A stretch of 64,000 nt of DNA from Dyella choica. Lineage in GTDB: Bacteria > Pseudomonadota > Gammaproteobacteria > Xanthomonadales > Rhodanobacteraceae. Shown here piece after piece: positions 18,748 through 26,362 of this stretch. The notes beneath the pieces are model-generated. The model did no database searches. It was not told the DNA's origin and saw only the letters and a list, made by a program, of their open reading frames with translations. Where the stretch lies: contig NZ_RYYV01000002.1 of assembly GCF_003977665.1 (NCBI RefSeq), positions 389,785 through 453,784 on the forward strand, written 5' to 3'. The position numbers were made by a program, and so were the translations under genes. Each line of letters begins with the position of its first letter. Position 1 is the stretch's first letter.

Positions 18748-19323
18748 TCACGGCATGGCCTCGGTTTCAGTCTGGCTGATCACCGGGTCGCGGCTGTGGA
18801 CGATGTTGCTGTCGAGCGTGATCAGACGCACGCGGAACAGCGCAGACGGCAGGTAACGCCCGCCATGGATGCTCCAGAGACTGTGCATCTCCTGGCTGCT
18901 CAGGTTCTCCATGTTCAAGGCCAGGCGTTCCAGGCGCGAGTCCATGCCCGGCGTGTTCTGGTGATCGAACACTACGTTGCCCTGGAAGAAAGCGATCGCC
19001 CCGGCAAGAAACTTTAACGCCTCCGGGTAATGACTGCCGCTGAAATTGGCCGCGCACATCACCAGCAGGTTCAGGTAAACCGGCGCTGCGTTCTGGACGT
19101 GGCTGTTCGAGGACGCCTGCAGCGCCTTCGCGGAGCGGTGCGCCAGGGTGTCGCGCTCGACCCCGCTGAGAAACAGCACCAGCTTGCCCGTCGCGAGCAC
19201 CACCGGCGCGCCACCGAGCTCCAGCAGGTTGGACACGACCACGACATCCTCCGCCACATGGAAATTTCTCCGAAAGTGGTCGTTGAGGTGTGCCGCAAGA
19301 TGCTCAAGTGCCCGATCGATCAC
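18748..19323 (-). CDS. eCIS cap / tail terminator protein (DUF4255, Pvc16-like)
   Basis: The 191-residue protein begins with a GTG at 19323 and reads MIDRALEHLAAHLNDHFRRN, the standard start of DUF4255 proteins. It continues through PVYLNLLVMCAANFSGSHYP and ALKFLAGAIAFFQGNVVFDH. DUF4255 proteins (Pvc16/Afp16) cap the distal end of the sheath-tube. An upstream Shine-Dalgarno-like GGGGCGG supports the GTG start. This is the first gene of the eCIS operon, so the promoter should lie in 19324-19678. Confidence 0.92.
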   Translation of the reverse strand: MIDRALEHLAAHLNDHFRRNFHVAEDVVVVSNLLELGGAPVVLATGKLVLFLSGVERDTLAHRSAKALQASSNSHVQNAAPVYLNLLVMCAANFSGSHYPEALKFLAGAIAFFQGNVVFDHQNTPGMDSRLERLALNMENLSSQEMHSLWSIHGGRYLPSALFRVRLITLDSNIVHSRDPVISQTETEAMP

Positions 19324-19570
19324 TACCCGCCCCTGTCCGTCTCCATGCCCCTGCGCCGCCGTCCCGCTCGCGCCCTGGAAGGCCCAGCAGGCTCAAAGCA
19401 GATCCGGAACATTCCGAAGAGGTTCGGTTAGGTTACGCCGCCCCGCCCCCACCCCCTATCAGCAATTTGCTGATATTGACCTCCGCTTTGCTGAGCCGCA
19501 CAGGCGCAGGCCAAGGCGGCGACAAGGCCGCCGGGATTCATGGCTGTCCAGGGGAAATCCGCGCAAGTGG

Positions 19571-19644
19571 GTAGGCTGGGATGCCAATCCCAGCATCGCG
19601 CGGTTTGCATGCATGGCAATGCTGGGTTTCGCAACCCAGCCTAC
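19571..19644. repeat. Palindromic intergenic repeat, copy 1
   Basis: The element begins GTAGGCTGGGAT and ends CCCAGCCTAC, and holds an internal second inverted pair (ATGCCAATCCCAGC and GCTGGGTTTCGCAACCCAGC). Related copies lie at 23120-23186 and 45675-45748. It lies between the response-regulator stop at 19679 and the eCIS start at 19323. It is REP-like and may act as a terminator or mRNA-end stabiliser. No neighbouring RAYT transposase is present. Confidence 0.8.
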
Positions 19645-19678
19645 GCGCAACCGGTTGCCGGTGCGCGACATGCCGCAC

Positions 19679-20329
19679 TCAATCGAGCGCGGCCATGCCC
19701 TCTTTGACGGCGTAGCGGGTCAACTCGGCAACGCTACGGATATTGAGCTTGCGAAAGACATGTGACCGGTGTGTTGCAACCGTCTTGGCGCTGATGTGCA
19801 GCCGATTGGCTACCTGTTGGGTGGAACAGCCTTCGGCCAGCAGCCGGGTGATTTCCCGCTCGCGCCAGGTCAGCGGCGGAGGCGCCCAGGCCGGATCGCT
19901 TCTGCTGGACTCGCGGTACGCGCTCATGATGGGCGCAACCAATTCGGCGCTGAAAAAAATCTGTCCGTTGTACGTATGGCGGATCGCACGCACCAGTTCG
20001 TCGTAACAGTTTTCCTTCAGTACATAGCCCGACGCACCCGCTTCCATCGCCATCAACACCTGTCGCGGCTGGGCGCTGGCCGAAAGGCACAGCACTTTGC
20101 AAGGCAGCAATTCACTGCGCACGCGCCGGGCCATCTCGATGCCATTCATCAACGGCATGGAGACGTCGGCAATGACCACGTCGGGTGAATATGCCCGGGC
20201 AAGGCGCAGCAAGTCCACGCCATGACCGGCATGCCCAAGCAGCTCAATGTCGGGCTCACGCTGCAGCAGCGCCGCCAGCCCCTCGCGCAGCATGAGGTGA
20301 TCGTCGCCAAGCACCACCCGCACCTTCAT
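19679..20329 (-). CDS. NarL/FixJ-family response regulator
   Basis: The 216-residue protein has a receiver domain (VVLGDDHLMLREGLAALLQR, the phospho-acceptor Asp in VVIADVSMPLMNG, Lys in SGYVLKENC) and a C-terminal LuxR-type helix-turn-helix (LTWREREITRLLAEGCSTQQ). The start at 20329 overlaps the kinase gene by ATGA and places the receiver at the N-terminus. The longer frame adds 28 residues that overlap the kinase and look non-coding. Its location directly upstream of the eCIS operon, on the same strand, makes it a candidate regulator of that operon, an inference from position only. Confidence 0.92.
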   Translation of the reverse strand: MKVRVVLGDDHLMLREGLAALLQREPDIELLGHAGHGVDLLRLARAYSPDVVIADVSMPLMNGIEMARRVRSELLPCKVLCLSASAQPRQVLMAMEAGASGYVLKENCYDELVRAIRHTYNGQIFFSAELVAPIMSAYRESSRSDPAWAPPPLTWREREITRLLAEGCSTQQVANRLHISAKTVATHRSHVFRKLNIRSVAELTRYAVKEGMAALD

Positions 20330-21078
20330 CGCGCCGCTTCCCGGCCGGACAGCCGCACGACGCGCCTGCCCGGCCAGCCCTGTTCCGCGAAATGGCCCGG
20401 CCAACGCATACACACGTGCACCCCAGCACCCGGGCTGGTGTTCAAAAGGAAGGTCGCATCGACCCGGGCCAGGCGTTCGGGCATCGCGCCAAGGCCAAGG
20501 CTGCCGCTGACGCTGTGCCGCTGATAGACCGCCACCGGATCGAAGCCAGGACCGTTATCGCTCACCGTCAGCTCGAAGCCGTTGGCCAGCGCGGTCAAGG
20601 CAAGCTCCACGTTCGCACCTGGCGCATGCTTGCAGGTGTTGAGCAACAGTTCCTGCACCGCTTGCAACACCACCATGGCAACCGGCGGCGGCGGCTCGCT
20701 GACCGGATCATCGCAATCGATGCCCAGCGCCAGGCCGGTAAAGGAAGAAAGCCGGTGCCCCAGGTGGATCAGCGAGGTACTGAACGACATGGTCTTTTCC
20801 ACCGCAACGGCGCTACCCCACTCGTCCAGCAGCTGCCGCGTGCCGCGCAACGCCTCGCTCGCCAACGCACGAATGCTGTCGAGCAGACCGGCGTCTGCGC
20901 CACCCTGGGCATGCCTGGCCTGATCCAGTTCCAGCAGCGCCAAGGCCATCAATTGCGCAGGACCATCATGCAGCCGCTGCATCAGTCGCGTGGCGATTTG
21001 CGCAGTCATCCCTGACGGTGATGCCCGGCGCAAGGGCACAGCTCCCTCGCCGTCGACCATCTTTTGCGTTAGTGACAT
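20326..21078 (-). CDS. Sensorless histidine kinase (HisKA_3 / NarX-type)
   Basis: The 250-residue kinase starts at ATG 21078, downstream of a GGGGG stretch. It has a phospho-acceptor helix with His in MQRLHDGPAQLMALALLELD and the ATP-binding N, G1 and G2 boxes (QELLLNTCKHAPG, DNGPGFD, GLGAMPERLA). This is the HPK7 class that pairs with NarL-type regulators. It lacks any transmembrane, PAS or GAF sensor domain, so it must sense through a partner protein or an internal state. The gene is coupled to the response regulator by a four-base overlap. Confidence 0.88.
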   Translation of the reverse strand: MSLTQKMVDGEGAVPLRRASPSGMTAQIATRLMQRLHDGPAQLMALALLELDQARHAQGGADAGLLDSIRALASEALRGTRQLLDEWGSAVAVEKTMSFSTSLIHLGHRLSSFTGLALGIDCDDPVSEPPPPVAMVVLQAVQELLLNTCKHAPGANVELALTALANGFELTVSDNGPGFDPVAVYQRHSVSGSLGLGAMPERLARVDATFLLNTSPGAGVHVCMRWPGHFAEQGWPGRRVVRLSGREAAR

Positions 21079-21923
21079 TCCCCATACCCCCTGTGCCACT
21101 GCTGATCTCAACCAGATCGGCGTCTAACCGGGCGCGCTACGCCAGCGCACGCTTTCGCGAGACGAAACGCCACACTGGCACGCCAAGGTATGCAAAACAG
21201 GCATGCAAGCATGGGCGTGCCAACCGGCAACGCTTTACATCAGCACAATGACGGCAACCGGCATGCGCACACCGCATTCCATTCGGGCGAACGAGCCGTC
21301 GATAACAAAGAAGTGTTGGCCTGCATCCATCGTCCTGGCGTCGAGCGTCGAGCGTTCGGCAATTCCCCCCGGAGATACCGGCGCCCATGTTCGCATTGAT
21401 GCTCGTCGTGCAGCAACAAAACTTGTGGCACAAATGCGCTACAAGCTTGATGCATCGCAAGTCCATACGGAAAGGAAGGCTTCTTCACAAAGTCATCACG
21501 CGAATCCACCTTTGTCCCGCACACCACAGCCGAGGCTACGTTTGATGACGGCGGCCGTTCTTCCGCCATGGTTGCGATGACGGAAGAAGCTCTCTCGCTC
21601 GCGGCACAAGAAGTTCGACGTGCGCGCCATTCCCGACGTTTCGCTCTGTCCAGGTAGGGATTGCTGTCGGCATCGCGTCGTCTTGAATGACAGGTAATCC
21701 ATGCACGGGTGGCACGTGGCTGCACGCATATTGCAAGCGTGCTTCGCCCATCCATGGCGCTGGCATTGCGTGATCGGATTTATCTGCCTGGGGAGACTTG
21801 CCAAAACGCGCCGGCGATGGCCAAGGCACCAACGGTGCCCCAGCGTCATCGCCCTGATGCTGGCGACGATGAATTCGGGTAGTCCCCAAGAAAACCAAAC
21901 GCTAACCATCCAAGGAGAGATGT
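21079..21923. other. Intergenic region without a supported gene
   Basis: This 845-base stretch separates the divergent kinase gene and the secreted-protein gene. The frames that cross it are short, overlap each other and have no signal, domain or credible ribosome site. It must contain the two divergent promoters. The only clear element is the Shine-Dalgarno AAGGAG at 21912-21917 before the ATG at 21924. It may be eroded coding DNA, but no family is recognisable. Confidence 0.6.
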
Positions 21924-23054
21924 ATGCCATCAAGAATGAGGTTTCGCGTCCGCCACCTGGCCCTCGCCGCTACCGTCTCCGGTCTTTTGACCGCGGCAAC
22001 CGCATCGCCCACCGTTGCCGCAACTTCGACCAACAACGTCAATGCATGGGCAGCCAAAGCATCGCTGGCTCGTTGGCACGAAACGATCAAGCATCTGCCG
22101 CCACCTGCCGAAGGCTGTTTCCATGCCGCCTACCCCAGCGTCATCTGGAGGAAAATCGGCTGCGGCGCAAAGCCCACTTATCGCTCCACCACGCGATGGA
22201 AGCGCGTATACACGGCCGACGGGATGAAGATGATTCCCGACACGGCCGGTGGCGGCAACGACTACGCCGCCCAGACCGCCAACACCACCATCTCGGCCGT
22301 AGGGAGTTTCCCCCAGGTACAGGGAGTGACGTCCGAGAGCGGAGTCAACGTACCTTTCGGCGGCAGTGAAAGCAACGGCATCATCGGTCTCAACCAATAC
22401 ACGTTGCAATTGAATACCGACATCAACGCATCCTCGGCGGCTTGCGCCAATTTCGGCTATCAAAGCTGCCAGGTGTGGGTGCAATTCATCTATTCCACCA
22501 ACAACAACGGCAACATCACGCCGGCACAGCCCCAGGTATTCATTCAGAACTGGGTGTTTCCGTCGCAAAACGACTATGCGGCCAGCGGCTGCCCCAATGG
22601 CTGGATCGACGCAAGCAATGCCAATGCGGGACAGTATCAATGCTTCGTCAATAGCCAAGGCACCAACGTGCCCGCGGTCGACGCCACCCAGCTTGGCAGC
22701 CTGAAACTGTCCGGCACCTCGTCGGCCAACGGAAACGATACGGCCACCTTCACCTACGGTACGGACGCCTATTCCGCGAGCGAACCGGACAGCACCAATG
22801 ATCTTTCTGCCTGGTGGAGCCAGTCGGAGTTCAACGTCGTCGGCAATGCTGGCGGATCGGAAGCGCAGTTCAACAGTGGATCATCCATCACGGTCAATGT
22901 TGCCGTGGAAGATGGCACCACCAACGCACCAAGCTGCCTCTCCAGCGCTGGCACCACGGGAGAAACCAACAACTTGAGTCTCGGCTCGTGCGCAGCGTCA
23001 CAGGGCTCATCCGACGGTACCGCGCCGTCCATTCAGTTCACGGAATCGAACTGA
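21924..23054 (+). CDS. Secreted protein of unknown function
   Basis: The 376-residue protein has a long signal peptide (residues 1-33, ending around ASPTVAAT). The mature part begins with a Pro/Cys segment, LPPPAEGCFHAAYPSVIWRK. A long β-rich, Asn/Ser/Gly-rich domain follows, with several Cys that could form disulphides. I have seen the GCFxAxYPxxxW-C pattern in secreted bacterial proteins of unknown function, but I cannot name a verified family. The start is fixed by a strong AAGGAG six bases upstream. The low charge and Ser/Asn/Thr richness fit an extracellular protein. Confidence 0.85.
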   Translation: MPSRMRFRVRHLALAATVSGLLTAATASPTVAATSTNNVNAWAAKASLARWHETIKHLPPPAEGCFHAAYPSVIWRKIGCGAKPTYRSTTRWKRVYTADGMKMIPDTAGGGNDYAAQTANTTISAVGSFPQVQGVTSESGVNVPFGGSESNGIIGLNQYTLQLNTDINASSAACANFGYQSCQVWVQFIYSTNNNGNITPAQPQVFIQNWVFPSQNDYAASGCPNGWIDASNANAGQYQCFVNSQGTNVPAVDATQLGSLKLSGTSSANGNDTATFTYGTDAYSASEPDSTNDLSAWWSQSEFNVVGNAGGSEAQFNSGSSITVNVAVEDGTTNAPSCLSSAGTTGETNNLSLGSCAASQGSSDGTAPSIQFTESN

Positions 23055-23119
23055 TTGACGAGGATCAATGCAAGGATGACGGGTCGCAAAGTCGGGCAAG
23101 AGCCCGGCTTTGCGGCCAG

Positions 23120-23186
23120 GTAGGCTGGGACGGCAATCCCAACACCAGGATGCCGGGTGGAAGCTGGGATTATCATCCCAGCCTAC
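23120..23186. repeat. Palindromic intergenic repeat, copy 2
   Basis: The element has the same GTAGGCTGGGA...CCCAGCCTAC termini as copies 1 and 3, with a shorter centre of two inverted pairs. It sits between the convergent ends of the secreted-protein gene (23054) and the chorismate mutase gene (23221), consistent with a bidirectional transcript-end signal. Confidence 0.8.
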
Positions 23187-23220
23187 GCGGAGCCAGACGC
23201 GCATAGATACGTGGAATCGA

Positions 23221-23817
23221 TCAAGGCCTGGCAGTAGCACGGCAGAAATCGCCAAAACTGCGCATCAATGCCAGATGATGCAACCCATCGAGCCGGTCGT
23301 TGTGTGCAGCCTCGTCGACAGCCTGGGCTATGGCAGCTTTACAGTAAGGGGAGTCCGGCACCTCTTTACTCGACGCAAGAGCTTGCAAAAGCCGCTTTTG
23401 GAGATCGTCAAGCTGTTTTCTGAGTCGTGCAAGGTCCGGCGGAGGAAGATCAGGTGCGCGGCCTTGCAATTGCCAGACAGAAAGCAACGCATACTGCACC
23501 AGCTTGTTCGATTCGATTTGTGCCGCAAAGAAGCGCTCTGCATCGTCCGGATTCAAACCATAGGTGGGCGCCTGCCTGCGCACCTCGTCAATAACTTCCT
23601 TTTCGCGCTGCGCATCCTCAACGGCTTTGCCGCTATACCATTTGCTCAGTGCCACCTGATCCCCTATGGCATTGCGCTCAACGACAAGTGCAGGCAGCTC
23701 CATCATGTTGGGAGAGACCCATGTCGTGGATGTCGTCGTCGCGCCGACCGTGAGGGGCAGAGTAGCCATCATGGCTGCTTCAACCAGCAGTGCGACGGCG
23801 CGTATCTTCATGTCCAT
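23221..23817 (-). CDS. Secreted chorismate mutase (AroQ-gamma type)
   Basis: The 198-residue protein has a signal peptide (to about TVGA, residue 26) and an all-helical AroQ domain. The fingerprint is ALSKWYSGKAVEDAQREKEV, then GLNPDDAERFFAAQIESNKL and VQYALLSVWQLQG. The conserved Lys, Arg-Glu, Gln and the FFxAQIxxxKxxQ stretch make up the usual active site. It converts chorismate to prephenate outside the cytoplasm. It starts 26 bases after the toxin A-subunit stop on the same strand, behind AAGAAGGG, so it is likely cotranscribed with the toxin genes. Secreted chorismate mutases of pathogens are linked to interference with host aromatic metabolism, which suggests a role but does not prove it. 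Confidence 0.9.
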   Translation of the reverse strand: MDMKIRAVALLVEAAMMATLPLTVGATTTSTTWVSPNMMELPALVVERNAIGDQVALSKWYSGKAVEDAQREKEVIDEVRRQAPTYGLNPDDAERFFAAQIESNKLVQYALLSVWQLQGRAPDLPPPDLARLRKQLDDLQKRLLQALASSKEVPDSPYCKAAIAQAVDEAAHNDRLDGLHHLALMRSFGDFCRATARP

Positions 23818-23843
23818 GCTTCAAAACCCTTCTTGCCTACCCG

Positions 23844-24677
23844 TCATTCGAACAAATGGAGATTGATGGCACTGGCCGCTCTATTGCGGAGCATGGGCTT
23901 GCAATAGGCATTGTAATCAGGCTCCGTATTCGCGCGTGTCAGCGAAGTATTCGGCCGGCTCATGCAGGCGCAGGCCCCCAAAAAGGTCGCCGCTATCGTT
24001 ACCGATGTGCCGGCCTGCGGCGGGCGAGGCGTAACAGCGACAGGAAACGCAATCCTCGCATCCAGCGGATCCGGATTGGCGTGAGTCTGCGGAACGCCAT
24101 CATAGCTATTATTCTGCTGACGGCTGCCCGGCACTTCCTCGTAGCTTCGGCTCGAAGCATTCCACCTATATCTGGTCGCTTCCCGGATCAGAGAGCGATT
24201 TATTCCACCCAACGCGACGTACTCACCTTCCGTCGTCATGGCCGGCCCCGTAGCTAACATGGATAAACCAGCACGGCCACTTATCCATCGGTCCGGATTG
24301 ACCAAGGCGGCACGGTGCGTAGCGAGGGCATCATGGAAATCAAGGGTTGCCCTAATCGTATAGATCCAGACATCCTGACGAGTCTCGGAGAACGAACGCG
24401 CCGCAAATTGGCGTGCTCGCTCGAATTGGTCCGCAACGCTTACATAGGCGGAGTCGGATGTTCCTGCAAGCAGCAGATCTCCCGTACCACATGATAGTCC
24501 CATTTCGTGATTAGCTAAATCACGATTGCCACCCCAGGATGGGAAACCCGTGGTGAATAGGCCGTTCGGTCCAAGCGGCGGCCTGGAGTCGGCTCGATAG
24601 ACGAAATCGGGTGGTACGGCATACGCGAGCATCGAGATCAACATCAACAAAAACATCAATATGCTTCTGCCAATCAT
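23844..24677 (-). CDS. Pertussis-toxin-S1-like ADP-ribosyltransferase A subunit
   Basis: The 277-residue protein starts at ATG 24677, nine bases after GGAGG. It has a signal peptide (to about residue 20) and aligns by eye with pertussis toxin S1 along its catalytic domain. FVYRADSRPP holds the NAD-site Arg (R28, equal to S1 Arg9). NHEMGLSC carries the His/Cys pair (H57, C63, equal to S1 His35/Cys41). SAYVS is the S-T-S-type strand, and TEGEYVAL carries the catalytic Glu (E152, equal to Glu129). GACACMSR supplies the second disulphide Cys. Together these show an ADP-ribosylating toxin. The -2 residue is Glu (E150), giving E-x-E instead of the Q-x-E of S1. The gene follows four B-like genes and precedes chorismate mutase. 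No secretion system for it is visible in the window. Confidence 0.9.
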   Translation of the reverse strand: MIGRSILMFLLMLISMLAYAVPPDFVYRADSRPPLGPNGLFTTGFPSWGGNRDLANHEMGLSCGTGDLLLAGTSDSAYVSVADQFERARQFAARSFSETRQDVWIYTIRATLDFHDALATHRAALVNPDRWISGRAGLSMLATGPAMTTEGEYVALGGINRSLIREATRYRWNASSRSYEEVPGSRQQNNSYDGVPQTHANPDPLDARIAFPVAVTPRPPQAGTSVTIAATFLGACACMSRPNTSLTRANTEPDYNAYCKPMLRNRAASAINLHLFE

Positions 24678-24741
24678 CGGCAACACCCTCCATCAAAGAA
24701 ACCGTAGAACCTGCCGCCCAGGCCCACCGCTACCGGCTCGG

Positions 24742-25098
24742 CTACGATGACGGCTGACGCTTTACGTCCAGCTCGTCAAAATCATCGCAGCGAGTCCCAT
24801 TGTTATCGATGACATCGACCTTGTAGGCCATGTTCATGGCGTACATGGCCAAATCGAATAAAGCTTTGCCGCGAGGCGTTCCAAGGTCTACCCGCCGACC
24901 TTTGTCGGTGCGCTGAAACTCAGCCCCGCTGTCGAAATAAGGCTTGTCACTCACCAGAATGGACCAACCCGCACTGTTCGTCTCTTCAAATTGACGAAGG
25001 GAACTCATGCCAACGATATACACACCCTGCTTGCAAGGGGTGCCTCGGGCACCGACGGGAGCGCCGGCCAGTATGAACATTCCCACCCAAAAGGCCAT
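24742..25098 (-). CDS. Putative AB-toxin B subunit 1
   Basis: The 118-residue protein from ATG 25098 has a signal peptide (MAFWVGMFILAGAPVGARG). The mature domain opens with Cys (TPCKQGVYIVG), has a strand pair around GWSILVSDKPYF and a helix (GKALFDLAMYAMNMAYKVDV), and closes with a second Cys (TRCDDFDELD). This Cys-strand-helix-Cys pattern is shared with the three following entries. It resembles pertussis S5 (ISAYALKSRIALTV) and the PltB/SubB OB-fold B subunits. The ribosome site before 25098 is weak. A longer frame to 25338 lacks a signal peptide and overlaps the preceding gene. Confidence 0.7.
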   Translation of the reverse strand: MAFWVGMFILAGAPVGARGTPCKQGVYIVGMSSLRQFEETNSAGWSILVSDKPYFDSGAEFQRTDKGRRVDLGTPRGKALFDLAMYAMNMAYKVDVIDNNGTRCDDFDELDVKRQPSS

Positions 25099-25270
25099 TA
25101 CCGGAATGCCACGGTTGCGGAAACTCCGAATTAGTTCAGAGCTTCCGCGGACCAGAGAAGGCTCGTCGCAGATCGGGTACGCAAATGCTCGATCTGGCGC
25201 AGCCGAGTCTTGGCATGCACTGGACTTAAGCGCGTCCGAAAAATTCGTGACGGACTTTTTCAGACCATTC
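25099..25270. other. Spacer between B-subunit genes
   Basis: The other toxin genes overlap or are spaced by about 20-65 bases, but this gap is 172 bases. It stays open in the frame of B subunit 1, yet reads as a non-exported N-terminal extension. It holds the 16-mer TTCAGAGCTTCCGCGG (25135-25150), also present in the hairpin array at 42323-42338. This may be a trace of a deleted element. Confidence 0.45.
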
Positions 25271-25639
25271 TTAAGAATTGGATTCTTCGAGTCTCTGAAA
25301 ATCGTCACAAAACATGCTTCCGTAAATATCGTCGACATCGACCGGGTGCCCCATGTTCATGGCGTTCATGGCCATTGAAAAGGTAAATCTCCCCCAATCC
25401 TTATTGAGATCGAGCCTTCCACCTATATCGCTTGAATACCTATGCGCCGTACCATCAAAGTAAGGTTTGCTGCTGACCCAGACAGCCCACCCATTGGCGT
25501 TGTCAGCACGTGATGATTCGATCCCGACCAGATATCCCTCTGCGCAATTAGGGCCAGCGCCAGCCGAGACGCCAGTGCACGCCACGCTTAAAAACACTGC
25601 AAGACCAGCCTTCTTGATCATCGTCCAAACCCCATTCAT
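25271..25639 (-). CDS. Putative AB-toxin B subunit 2
   Basis: The 122-residue protein begins MNGVWTMIKKAGLAVFLSVA with a signal peptide, and its mature part starts PNCAEGYLVGIESSRADNA. It has the shared plan: first Cys, strands around GWAVWVSSKPYFDG, a helix with FTFSMAMNAMNMGHPVDV, then a second Cys in FCDDFQRLEE. It is closest to B subunit 1 (both have SxKPYFD and AMNM) but clearly divergent. Its start codon overlaps the stop of the next upstream gene by ATGA, showing coupled translation. Confidence 0.72.
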   Translation of the reverse strand: MNGVWTMIKKAGLAVFLSVACTGVSAGAGPNCAEGYLVGIESSRADNANGWAVWVSSKPYFDGTAHRYSSDIGGRLDLNKDWGRFTFSMAMNAMNMGHPVDVDDIYGSMFCDDFQRLEESNS

Positions 25640-25986
25640 GGAACACGAAAAATGTCTATTTCGTCGATGCTTTCGCAGTTCGTACTAAAATTATCCACCA
25701 GCCTGACCTGGTAGTTGTTGTTCATGGCGTTTATGGCAAGCGCATAGAGCGCCCGCCCACGCTCGTCCGTATTGCTCGCCCTGTCCTTGTTGATCTTTAT
25801 CGACGAGCCAGCCGCCCCGGTAAACGGCGAATCGCCCACAGCGATAATCCACCCCTTCGATAGATACCCGCCAACGATCATGCTGTTACTGACATATCTT
25901 ATATACTTTTTGTCATAACAGACTCTTGAATTAGCCATAGGCGGCCATAGCAGGACCATAGAAATAAAACACAGCGCGCATTTCAT
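25636..25986 (-). CDS. Putative AB-toxin B subunit 3
   Basis: The 116-residue protein has a short signal peptide (MKCALCFISMVLLWPPMANS). The mature start RVCYDKKYIRYVSNSMIVGG is followed by GWIIAVGDSPFTG, a helix RGRALYALAINAMNNNYQVR, and the C-terminal CESIDEIDIF. It shows the pertussis S5-like AIxAxxxxxxVxLxVxDxx pattern most clearly. The surrounding DNA is markedly AT-rich for this window (21 G/C of 60 bases at 25861-25920), which suggests recent acquisition. Confidence 0.72.
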   Translation of the reverse strand: MKCALCFISMVLLWPPMANSRVCYDKKYIRYVSNSMIVGGYLSKGWIIAVGDSPFTGAAGSSIKINKDRASNTDERGRALYALAINAMNNNYQVRLVDNFSTNCESIDEIDIFRVP

Positions 25987-26006
25987 GCAATGTCTACCAT
26001 TGAATG

Positions 26007-26357
26007 CTATTCCACGGTAATGCTGTCAAACCCAAAGGCACCAGCCTCAGCCTGACATGCCGCACTATTGTTAAGCCTGAAAGTCACAAGGTCATTGTGC
26101 CGCCTCGCCTCCTTGAGAAGGTCCAGCATCGCTTCACCCTCGGCGGTACGCAAAGGCAGATTGGCGGCCATGCTTTTGACATTTCCGTCGTTATCGACAA
26201 TCGAAACACCCCATCCATTCGCACCACTGCCATAGGCGCCGACTTGTATGGTCTTGACGGCTACTCTTTCGGCGCAAATGGCATCGGCCGCCACTACAGG
26301 CCTGGCACCAACCAGCGCAATGCCAACCATTGTAAAAATGGACGTCAAAGGATTCAT
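26007..26357 (-). CDS. Putative AB-toxin B subunit 4 (most divergent)
   Basis: The 116-residue protein from ATG 26357 has a signal peptide (MNPLTSIFTMVGIALVGARP VVAA, written in two parts). Mature DAICAERVAVKTIQVGAYGS is followed by GANGWGVSIVDNDGN, a helix GEAMLDLLKEARRHNDLVTF, and a Cys near the end (AACQAEAG). It keeps the Cys-GW-helix-Cys order and size of the other three. However, the AMN helix motif is replaced by KEARRHND, so it could be an asymmetric subunit, as S2-S5 are in pertussis toxin. A GTG 15 bases upstream is an alternative start. Confidence 0.65.
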   Translation of the reverse strand: MNPLTSIFTMVGIALVGARPVVAADAICAERVAVKTIQVGAYGSGANGWGVSIVDNDGNVKSMAANLPLRTAEGEAMLDLLKEARRHNDLVTFRLNNSAACQAEAGAFGFDSITVE

Positions 26358-26362
26358 GATAT

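Noticed and set aside
1..19323. Prophage or type VI secretion interpretation of the contractile cluster
   Set aside because: No capsid, terminase, integrase or lysis genes, and no TssJLM or ClpV genes. The single-domain AAA+ ATPase, DUF4255 cap and Afp14-like tape measure identify an eCIS.
21137..21755. Short overlapping frames in the gap before the secreted protein
   Set aside because: Mutually overlapping, Cys/Arg-rich, without ribosome sites or recognisable domains.
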